The notes beneath the pieces were generated by a model, which had not been told where the DNA came from, did no database searches, and saw only the letters and a list, made by a program, of their open reading frames with translations. From NCBI GenBank assembly GCA_932521035.1, contig OW051497.1, positions 5,518,001 through 5,582,000 of the forward strand: a stretch of DNA of 64,000 nucleotides, in the 5' to 3' direction. The DNA comes from Oscheius dolichura. Lineage: Eukaryota; Nematoda; Chromadorea; Rhabditida; Rhabditidae. This document shows, piece by piece, positions 52,219 to 62,653 of this stretch; position 1 is the first letter of the stretch; each line of letters opens with the position of its first letter. A program made the translations under genes and the position numbers.

Positions 52219-55200
52219 ATGCCGTTAGGATTGCTCACAAAAGATCCTGAGAAGACGGTAATCACTTCCCTCATTCTATAAATAATATTATTATAGGGGG
52301 TATCAAGTAGGAACCAATTACAGCCGCAAAACGGGTCTATTCATGGAAGACGACAGCGTTTGAGAACCTCTACGCGTCACGTGAGTTAAACTATTTTTTT
52401 CGCAACAAGCAACATTTTATAGAAAGCCGCTTATCCGGATGAGTTAAGAAATAATCTGACTGAAGACTCGTGCCAATCGGATGAGGACGAGACAGAATCA
52501 AACATACTCGAAGCTCCGAAGAAGACGAAATCGGCCCGTGCTATGAGAGACGTCGTTGACACCGAGGACGAGTGAGTCCTACCTCTATTTTTTATTATCC
52601 ACATTATAGTGACCAAGATGCTGCACGGATTGCAACAAAGAAAAGTAAAAAGCGCTATGAAGAAAGACAGAGGAAAGCGCTGCCTCCACGGGAGATGGAT
52701 ACAGAGGGTAGTGTCAAAACGGAGGTAGATTCTGCGGAGGACGACGGCGGGTTGGCCATTTCTCAAAGAAAATAAAAACAGACTTAGACTGAGAAGAGGA
52801 ACTCGGGTCAGAAAACCTAACTATCGGCTTACTGATTACGATCTAGCTGTCAGACCCAAAGATCAGATAAAGGACGCCTCCTTGAACAGTGCTGATGAAG
52901 GACTCATCGATGAGAACAGCGGAAATAGTACAGAGGATAGCTCGAGTGATGATGACAGGTAAAGCTTTTCTTCTTCACGGTTTCATTCTTCCATTGCAGT
53001 GGAGAAGCCGGACCATCGTCAAACACTCAGAATGGCATGCGACGACAGCGAGGTCGTCCACGGAAGTATCCTCGTCGAGAAGGTGCAGTTAGCGTGAGCT
53101 CTAAACGCGATCGGTCTCCATCTCAATATGAAGAAGAGGTTCCTCGCAAGAGGCTACGAGCACCCGATGGTACCTTTATGAAAAAGGAAATAAAAGACGA
53201 AATAGTCACTGAAGACGAAAGGTAAACGATTCACACATTCTTTCTGAACTCTCTGAACTTTCTGAAAAAAGAAATGCGGTGTTTTCAGCGTTCCACAACC
53301 TCAGGTCGATAAGACATCGAAAAAGAAAAGTAGAAACGACAGAGATAGTTCGACTTATGAAAGCGCCGTGGAATCTATAAAGGTTGTTACAAGATCCAAA
53401 GCAAGCAGTCGTCAGCATACTACATCCAATTCTCCTCCTTTACTAACAGCAGAAAGGGAGCGTGGATATGTCACCGACAGGTACCGCCACCTATTGTTAA
53501 GCACATCCGATTACAGCGAAAGATATGAAGACGAAACTAAACGGGGGCCAGGCCGTCCTCGTAAGCATTCTGTATTGGCACCAACGTCTCAAAAGAAGCT
53601 TGTACCGCAACCGCCAAAAACGCCGGTTACTCCAAAAATTAATGCGGTACAGTCGATTAATATGCCTAATCTCCAAGCGAGTACATCACATGCTGTAAAC
53701 ACCCCGCAAAAACAGAATGCAGCTCCAAACTCAGCGAATGTCCCGAGGTATGTTTAAAAACAGACGAAATAATGAGCATTTCTAGATTGCCTCACAGAAA
53801 GAATCAAGTATCTGAGAAGGAATGCGCTCAATTGTTCGGACCAGACCATACTATTGATGAAATGTGGGAGAAGTAAGTTTGATTTACCATAGAAGTTTTA
53901 AGAGATTTTTTTTATCAAACTCGAGCGTATCACTCTGTAAAAATTGATTTTACTCCTCCAGGAAAATTGCAATTTTAGATTACCGACAAATCGTAGACTG
54001 AGATCTGGTAGAGAAATAAACACGGAAGATGAAGCAAGTGATAATGGGGACGAACCGGGGTTCCATGTAAACTATGACAGGTGCAGTTACTTTCAAATAA
54101 GCATAACTTTCGATGATTACAGTGCTCCCGAAGGTGTTTCGCCAAAGAAAGTAAATATGGTGCAGCGCGAACCAATTGCTTCAGTAGCAGACAAGGCAGT
54201 GAATCAAATTGCACCAATGCTACAGTCATCACAAGCTCAGAAAATGGCAAGGGTGAAGGATCAGGCTAAACCCGCAAATAAAACGTCACCATCGCAGAAG
54301 AAGGAGAAGAGCAAAGTGACAGAGTAAGATTTAAAAGAGTACCATTCCGTCGCTTAGTGACTTACCCAGTCGTGTATGTAGAAGTTACCATTCAATTTTA
54401 CAGATCTGTGCTGCAGCAGTCACAAGCCAGACCTTCACGCAACCCTGCTTCTAAAGAGAAAACAGAAAACACAGCTTCGGGCAAGGTTCCAGGTGGTAGT
54501 AAGGAAGCCCCAGTGGATAACAGGTGATTCTGTTCATGTAAATAATTACATCTCAAACAGAAAAGTAACTATCAAGCCAAAAGGCACATCAAAGGAAGTT
54601 AAATGCAGAAGTGCAAGTGCAGGAAAGGCTATCTGTGTGGATACCCCCAGGTAAACTATTGTAATACGCAGTTTATCGAGCAGTTTAAGTACAACTGGCA
54701 GTTCAACTTCTTTTGATTCTCCGACCTATGAGGACATGCCCCAGCTTGAGATGATGGAAGCTATCGTTAACCCACCGCCTCCCATATCCCACAATAACGT
54801 TCGCTCCTCCGAAAGCACAAAGTAAGGCGGGAGTTGTGTAATAATATACCGAAATTGTAGTAGTGGGAGCGAGGACAAGGTGCCGCCTCCTCGGCATATG
54901 ACGAGATCACGAGCAAAACCAATCCAGAAGGACAGTCAAGAAAATGAAAAAGATTACACACCACCTCCTGATATTTCTGGCGAACGTTATGAGAACGTCG
55001 TCAATGGGGACATGCCTACTATCGAGATGGTGGATGCGACAGATGCTCAAGACCAGGAACCATACCCAGAAGAGTTTGAGCCAATTCCTGTCCTTTGCCC
55101 ACGAAGACGCTACAGCGCATCTCCTCAAAAATCTAACGAGCAACCAAAGCAGGAATCACCGGTTCGAAAACCATCCCCGAGAAAAGAAGTGGTTCACCGG

Positions 55201-58200
55201 TATAACAGTAATAATGAGGTTAATCAACCATGAACTTCCAGAGCCGCCCCATCGTTGCCGAGTAAAGCTCTCAAGAAATCCGGCGTGGGCAAAAAAGAGA
55301 GGTATAAAGATTAAAAGGGGATTAACAAGGATATTCCAGCGAAATCGCGTCTTCGTCAAAGGCCCGCCAGCGCAATACAGCTGTACAAACTATTAAAACA
55401 AGAACTAATTCAAAGACTATTGCATTACCACCTGTTCTATCACAACTTCAAACAATCGCCCAATTACCCGATACTCCTGAGAGGTATATAATTTCCAGAC
55501 ACGCATAAATCTCTTTGCAGTCAATCAACACCGGAACTATTTGAGGCGCAGCACATTGAGCCTATTGCGTCACCCAGAAGATCCCCCAGGAAAAACTCAG
55601 TCAAGTCCCCAGCCAAGGAAGAAATCAACAGCAGCGAGTAAGTAATACGGAGTATCAGCAAATTATGACGCCATCTCATTATTAGAGGGGAGTCGTCCAC
55701 TCAAAGGGATAGGCATTCCTTGAAAAATAGTTTAATTGGATTTCCGCTCTGGTACTTGTTATAAAGTAAATTAGCCACCCCCACAAAACAGCTTATCGCG
55801 CCGTCAATTGATTCAAAGGACAGAATTCGCGATGACCTCCAAATTTTGCACTATGTCTCGCTTACCCATATCATTGTTACGTTTACAATAACAATTTATA
55901 GAGAACAAGCTAATCCGAAGGGCGTCCCTCGGGCTATGAGATCCCGGAATACGGGAGAAACGACGCCAGTTGACTTCGCCACGAGGAAGAGAAAAGCTGA
56001 TCATGAACTTAGGTAAATTTTAATCCATCTATCGTACCCAGTTGTATCTTTCAGTTTCGTTTTTAATCCACAGGCAAAGCGATGCAGATCGAACACAGCT
56101 GGCTCAACTACAGATGAAATTCCAAACTCGAGCAGTAAATCAACCGAGTCGTAAGTTGTATTACTTGTTTAATTAGTGTACTTCGTTCCAGTGCTTGCAC
56201 GAATTCAACTGTCACAAGCGCAGGGTCCTCTATTGGTAGAGAGCGCTCTAGAAAGGCTTACACGCCGAAAAAGGTAGCAATAGATGAGCTGAGAGATATA
56301 ACCCCTGATGGCCTCGACGACGAGGAAAAGGCTATTTTGCGAGAATTCCACGACAAGAAACCTGAGGATTACGCCAAGATGTTCCAATCAACTCTGAAAA
56401 TGTACAAAGAGCTCGGAGACAGAGGGTGGCGATCTTTCATGAGAAGAAACCTTGGATACGTGAAGGCTGTACAAGATGAAGGGGTACGCACGACAGACTC
56501 CCTGTTGAAAAACACGCTTTAGGCAGTTTTAAATCATCGTATAGGAGAAGATGTCCCGCCACTTTTGTACGAGAAAAAGGTGGCACGAGAGGATCCGGCA
56601 ATCAGCCGCAACACGAGGGACAAGAGCGTATACCTACAGAAGATGATAGATATGCTAGTACAAAATAGTGACAGCTCCGACGTGGTAAAGCTGCTTTAAT
56701 TAATATTCAACAGTTTGAGATAAAGGTGCGAGACAAATATGGAATTGACATATATCAACAATTTTCTTTGGGAACATTGGCAAAGGCTGAAATATTGGAT
56801 GAGAAAGTGCCTGGTAAAGGCAAGTCATACATTTACAAACAGCTGGTAAGAGGAAAACTGTTACTCTTTTATATTTGAGGTTTTTAGGGCGAGAGTGAAG
56901 TAGGCAGCTCTATCCCCGAAACCCTTGTTGAATCCGTTGAATTCACGTAAGTTTTGCACGTAAACTTTTGCACAGATAATTTGTAGAAGCCTTCGAGATA
57001 AAATTCTTCCCGGAAGGAGGATTGGCTGGACAGATATCTACTTGGGATACGAGATCAAAGGAAAACTGTCCAAATTGGTAAACAAACTACTCGAATTTCG
57101 ATAATACGCCTCTTTTAGCATCCCATAACTCACACTACTTTTCCCCTACTTCTTAATGAGAACAACAAGTCGACAGTTGACTTAATTAATCAGTTTTATG
57201 ACCCCGAAAAATATGACAAGTTGTACATTGTGGCGAGAGTGGCAATCACTGAGATTCTGTCCTCTTGCAATGTTAAAGGTTTGTGAACGGGGAAAAGGTA
57301 TGGAAGGGTTCGGCAAACAAGTAAGATCAAATAAAACATGAGAACGAGTAAAAGTGTAGAGATCGTTGCCAAGCAACTGTTTTATAGTGAATCACACGGA
57401 AAGACGTATCAAATAACCCCGCTGCAAAACATGGCAGCGATCGGCAGATTGTGAAATCATTGTCGCAATTACAATTCAGGGCACACGTTGCGATCGAGAA
57501 ATGGCGGCGGCGAAGAAACATCCAAAGGGGCGTTCTTCCCCAAACACGGAGATAACCCGATTGAGGTTTGTGCAATGTTGATTAGCAATACTTATTAATA
57601 TTTAGAAAGTATACTGGGGTGCTGCTCTTATCCATGAACCTGAAGGACTTGGATACCGCCTAGGATCGCTCAATATTGAACTAATGTAACTCGGGTGGAT
57701 ACCTTGTTTTCTACAACTACATTTAGCGATCGAGATGTACTCCAGATCACGCAAGCACAGCGGAGGGGGTTTCTACTAGGTCTGCTCAATGAGATCAAGG
57801 TAGTTGAATGCCGTGTAAATTGTTTTTAACCATATTTTGTAGAAAAACAACACGAACCCTTTCCTTGTCACAGAAGTGAAACGAAGACCACAAAGCGAAC
57901 TGTCCTCTTCTGAAAATGAGTACTATACCGACTCTGGCATGTCCCAAAATAGCGGAAATAGTGGAGGGCCAGCAAGAGCTCTTGGGTGCTCTAGCTCTGG
58001 TTCTCACGCTCATAACCACACGACCAATGCTCATGAAGAGAGCGAGGATGACGAAATGAGACGGAAAACTGCTGGCGTTACCCCGAAACAGTTACGGAAA
58101 GTGATCGCCCATCATACGCTGAATGCTCTCATGGGCGAGTTCAAGCCTAGAAATGGGCATTATATCAACGATAAGGAGATGCTGAAGGATTGTAAGTATC

Positions 58201-59933
58201 TCTCCTAGAAAGTATGCAATTGTTCAGTGTTCGCCGATCGAAAAATCTTGCAAGACAACAAAAAGATGAGCATCATCAATAAATGGATGCCCCTGGCGTT
58301 TCCGAACAAGATCAAGTACCGTTTCCTCTGCCACATAGAATCCACCCACGATGACGAAGAGAAGGAGCCAGAACACAGCTCTGGTACTGCAAGCAGCGAT
58401 AAGGAGGTACACTTCCTCGGTGTTATTTTAAAGGACCTCTTTCCAGTACAAGTGTACGGCAATACAATTCAAAAAGTTGAACTGGATCGCTACTGATCAA
58501 AATGACAATCCTGGCCAGTGTATCATTTGTGGATGGTCGTTCCCGGACCTGTATTCTCTGATGTTACATTACAACACCACATATCCTCGTCTTGCCTTCG
58601 TATTCTCCATCAGAGATAAAGTAATTTTCCATTTTTACGCCTTCTATGATCTTATAGATGTTCGAAGAATGCAGATCGGCAGGTAATGCCCATGTGGTTA
58701 TCGATGTGATGGTGGAACCACGTTTCCAAGAAATCCACGAGCTTTTGCCCTCCGTTGCGGCAGACCCCCTACGACGAATCAGTTCTTCCAGATTCTTTAT
58801 CACGAGGTAAAATTCTTTTATAGCTTCAGACTTGTGTTCAGATCTGTCACAAAAGTCATGAAGGCTACAATGAGACGGGATAACACGATATTCGCCCGCT
58901 TCCTGAATGTGCCAGAAATTGTCGACGAGACTGTCCAATAGTGGGTTTAGATATTTCGTCTAAAACAAAGGTTCTTTTCAGCGTCAGTAGATTCATCGAT
59001 ACAGACAGTGGCGTGCCTATGGCAATATCCGACGAAGTCGGCAATGTCACTACAAAAGTTCCCAACCCCGGATATGAAGCACTTCATGAGAGACTTCTTC
59101 GCGTAACACATACCTGTGATGAGATTCCTATTCCCATATTTTAGATTCTCCAAGATTTCATCGATATCGACCAGGACACCAAGAATTTTATGTCATCGTG
59201 GAATAAGGTCGTTTTGGCCATCGGACGATATAACCAAGCAATCCTGGGGGCGTACATGGAACATGTAAGAAATCACTCTTATTTCTAAAAGTAATCTGCG
59301 TCAGAGACTTTTCCTCGATATCTTCTGGGATGTCCTGAACTCCAACGATAATTGGAAGCGGACTTTCTGCATTCAAACATTGGAATATGCGGACAACGGA
59401 GCTCTTACTTTCGAGGAATCTCGCGACCTCTGGAGAAGGTTAGGGTTGTAGATACCGCTTATTGTACCCATAAATATAGAGTACGTGAAAGGGACTACAA
59501 GCCTCTAGCTGATGGCAATTCTACCGTCTATAGGGAAATGGTCGACCACGTCTACAAGAAAAACAGAACCATGAGACGCCGTATGCCAATCTGTTTCCTG
59601 TACATAAACTTGATTCAGATACGAAAAAACAGAAGATCGAATGCTCCAAGAAGTCTAATCCTTGCTATAGAATGAATCTAAGAGAATTGGATGATTCCGA
59701 CGTTGATGATATGGTGTCTTACATGTACTGGAACGCCAAGGCAGTCCCCAAACTCGACGGACGGCGCTTGTTTATGGCCGATCCCCTGGAAGTATGCCTT
59801 TCTCACAATTCCTTTCATTACCCTAACTGTTTAGAACATTCCAAACAACACCAAGGAATCCTTGCAGCGTTTCTTTCACGAAATGGAACCGATCGAGCTT
59901 CGCGAAGGAGAGGTCGACATGTACAGGACTTAA
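52219..59933 (+). CDS. suz12: SUZ12 PRC2 subunit with long AT-hook N-terminal region
   Basis: Forty-one exons join without a frame break to give 1905 aa. Residues 1 to about 945 are low-complexity, acidic and basic, with two AT-hooks (RQRGRPRK at about 211-218, GPGRPRK at about 343-349) and recurrent short basic motifs (RRLRSGRE, TRSKAS, MTRSRAKP, AMRSRN). From exon 21 (56192) the sequence becomes SUZ12: a SUZ12-like N-terminal body, then the zinc finger at about 1552-1573 (CIIC and LYSLMLH match the human CPWC and LYSLLKH; the second His is Tyr), and the VEFS box at about 1709-1793 (FIDIDQDTKNFMSSWNK and TFEESRDLW). SUZ12 holds EZH2 and EED together in Polycomb repressive complex 2 for H3K27 methylation. 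Human SUZ12 is about 740 aa without AT-hooks. No stop or extra start divides the halves, but a 264-nt intron (55638-55901) lies between them. Two genes sharing a transcript cannot be wholly excluded. One intron (57444-57479) is GC-AG. Confidence 0.85.
57444..57479 (+). other. GC-AG intron in the SUZ12 gene
   Basis: Unspliced, the frame meets a TGA. Removing 36 nt, from gcagat to attcag, restores the frame between MAAIG and HTLRSRN. No GT donor in this stretch has the needed phase. The donor resembles that of the GC-AG intron in the IgCAM gene. Confidence 0.6.
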
Positions 59934-60442
59934 TGAGCTCTTCAACAACCCAGAACTATTCGAGTGTATAATAGCCCGTGATCTCCTCCTTATTTAACTT
60001 TCAACGTTTCATCAATCTATGGCTTTACGGTTTTTAGGTTTACAATTACCCCTCATCTTTCTTAAGAGTGCAAATACCACCTCAATAATCTTTCATCCTA
60101 TGTATCTCACTACGAATTAAGCTCACTTTTATTGTTCTCGAAAACCTACTTTCCAATAAACCTCTTGTGTGTTAGACTTTCATTTCGGCTTCATTTACAT
60201 CTGTGATCTTTTGAGACATGCCTATTCCTACCCTTTGAGAGCTTCTTGTGTCAGCTCATAATTATATTTTCGATGATTCCACTTTCGGTTCCGAGTTGGT
60301 TGAAATTTCAAGAAAGAGCCAATAATTATGCAGATGTGAACTTGATATAGTACAAGTTTTACTATAATAAAGAAACAAAATGACAACGTGATATATGATC
60401 AAACAAAGGAAAACCGTATCCGCCGAGCGATTATGAGATCAG
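59934..60442. other. convergent 3' ends of the SUZ12 and PPxY genes
   Basis: The + strand AATAAA at 60155-60160 and the minus-strand AATAAA at 60128-60133 are 22 bases apart, so the two 3'UTRs are expected to overlap. No gene seen. Confidence 0.55.
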
Positions 60443-60948
60443 TTAGCAGACAATGACTGGGTTAGTTGGTCGAAGCTTCGAAGAACTATGCCTCCTTTCA
60501 TTTTCCCGCGGAAGATGCCTACTTGAAGATGTGCTGAAAGGTCTCTTTTGTTTGAGGAGGAGCAGAGCCCACCACGCTTCCAAATCAGAGATTTCGGAGT
60601 AGCTGGGAGGCAGCTCAAACGGCAGAAAATATTTGTTCTGGAAAGTCATTGAAAAGCTCGGCGGAGGAGTTCGTTGCATATGATAGCAAGTCAATTTGTG
60701 CAGTTCTCTGAAATATGAGATGATTTCATCAGCTTCTTTGAATCGCGGTAAGATGAGCCCTATTACGGATATCCAGTTCTTTTTTTCGAGCGGGTGTCAG
60801 TGACCTAGACGAACCTTTCTGTATCTGTAGAGGCAATCGTTTCGTATTCCTTGAAGTCAACACTTGTGTTTCGTCGCCAACAAGCAATAAAACCCAAAAT
60901 GGCAAATACAACGGCGGGGGTGATGAAGCCAACTAGTAAATAATACAT
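60443..60948 (-). CDS. small single-pass membrane protein with PPxY motif
   Basis: Exon 1 (60948-60815) starts just after a ttttttcag acceptor and encodes a membrane helix (LLVGFITPAVVFAILGFIAC) followed by WRR, a stop-transfer signal. After a 107-nt intron, exon 2 (60707-60443) adds a cytosolic part with PPSY at about residues 78-81 and a Ser-rich basic tail ending PVIVC. A 39-nt stretch (60535-60573) has good intron ends and could also be removed, giving 119 instead of 132 aa. PPxY in a short membrane protein recruits WW-domain ubiquitin ligases of the Nedd4 type. Whether a further upstream exon carries an ectodomain is unknown. I do not recognise the family. Confidence 0.55.
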
Positions 60949-62653
60949 GAGCTGAAAAAAGAGTGTTTATCGTTGGGCGAGGACGCTTAGGGAATTAAAA
61001 GGTACAGTAGAGATCGAAAAGAGGTAGAGAGGAGGAAGGAGATTGACGGAGACAAGGAACTCATGAATATTCCAAATATTATAGTGTTTCTATGGACAAC
61101 AGTTGCGGGGGAGAAGACATAGCTGCACTCATAACAGAAATGGCAGTAAAAAAGCGAGGAATAAGCAATGGTTTGGATTTCTCATTAGAGTATGTGACAC
61201 TCGTAATCGCCACGAACATTTGTTTAAGTGCCTACTTCGAAACTCTAAACATAGTGGCCCATTCGGTGCAATAAATTGCAAAAGAATAGGGAGGAGTGGA
61301 TACTTCTGCTGTTTAGGAAAAGCTCGAGCTTCAAAAGAGGATTAGAAGAAAGCGAATCCCTGTCCCGAGATCGAGAAGCACCGAGTGGGCGATTTTCAAG
61401 CGGCCTCGGGAAGGCGTGTGAGAAGAGGGAGAGAGCAGAAAATGAAAATCTGCTTCCTGCACTCAGAGCTCACCAATATACTTTTTCATAGAGCCAAATT
61501 TAATGAGCTTCCATGTGGGTTTGCAGTATATTTGAGTCCAAAGTTTGTTTTAGAGACAAATACACAGCTTCTGGTTGCAAAGGTTAGAACATCGAAAACG
61601 AGGTGAAGCAAAAGTTTGTGCAGACTAAACCCGTTTGTTTGCGGCAATAAAGCCAATTTGTGAGGGACGGCTTCAACTGTGAAAACGAGGCTGATCACCA
61701 TTCTTATTTTCGTAAATAGAGAAGGAGGACAAGATGTGGCTAGCCTCAGCTTAAACACTCGTGGCATATATTAACGGGTGCTATCAGGAGATTGTTTTGG
61801 CAGTACCTCCCTATAAGGAAGGGAAATTACCTACGGTCATTTTCAATTCAAGGAGACAACCAGAGAATAACAAAATGATTGTTTGACTAAGACTCTAGTT
61901 GGAACACTTAAAAGGCCGTTCAACTAGGCGAAAATAACGAGGAAACGATGAATTATTTGGGTGGATGGACAATAAAAGTTGATGGAAATGTCAACAATAA
62001 AGTATTTTGACACAGGAAGAGATCTATGACAATCTTGTCGTGTTTGCAAATAAATGGAGACGCCAGGGAAGGAAGGAATACGCGAGGAATATCCGCCGAA
62101 CTTGGGACACTTCCGGGTGTTAACAACCCGGACTCAATTTTGATTGGAGGAGGCTTCAGGGAGCGGGAAGTCTACTCATAAAGAATGTCAATAAGCAACG
62201 AGACTCTAACACGGAATGGTCCGAAAAAAGTCCTGAATGATCTTTCAAAGAGCGGCTCGTCATTTTTGGAACTGGGGAACTCTAGCCATTCAAAAGGTGA
62301 TGAATGCAGGGGGAGAGAAAAGATTAAAAAACGTTTGTCCTCTGTATACTCTGAGAGTCAACTTTTGACCAGGTTTAAGATCTTCGGGACTAAACGGGTC
62401 CATAACTGACAACGGGATAAGAATTTTCTATTTCAGTAAACTCTGCGACCCACATGAAATATGAATGCCTGGCCAATTATATGAATGGCCATTCCGACGA
62501 AAAAAGTGCTGCCCTCCGCTGTATTAAAGTGTTAATTAAAGTGCATTCAGAGAGGAAATTATGAATAGGAATGTGTTTATTAGAATCTAGAAGAAATATT
62601 ATCACAACCGCAACATATCACAAAAATACCACTAGAGAAGAGAACCACGAGTT
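60949..62653. other. 1.7-kb intergenic region upstream of the PPxY gene
   Basis: Short frames occur on both strands, but none has supported splice sites or a recognisable product. An upstream exon of the PPxY gene could lie here. The reverse-strand AATAAA at 62576-62581, 73 nt beyond the aconitase stop, fits its polyadenylation. Confidence 0.5.

Noticed and set aside
55638-55901. boundary between two genes in the SUZ12 locus
   Set aside because: Donor and acceptor match in phase; no polyadenylation signal with a new start follows in this stretch. Kept as a caveat.
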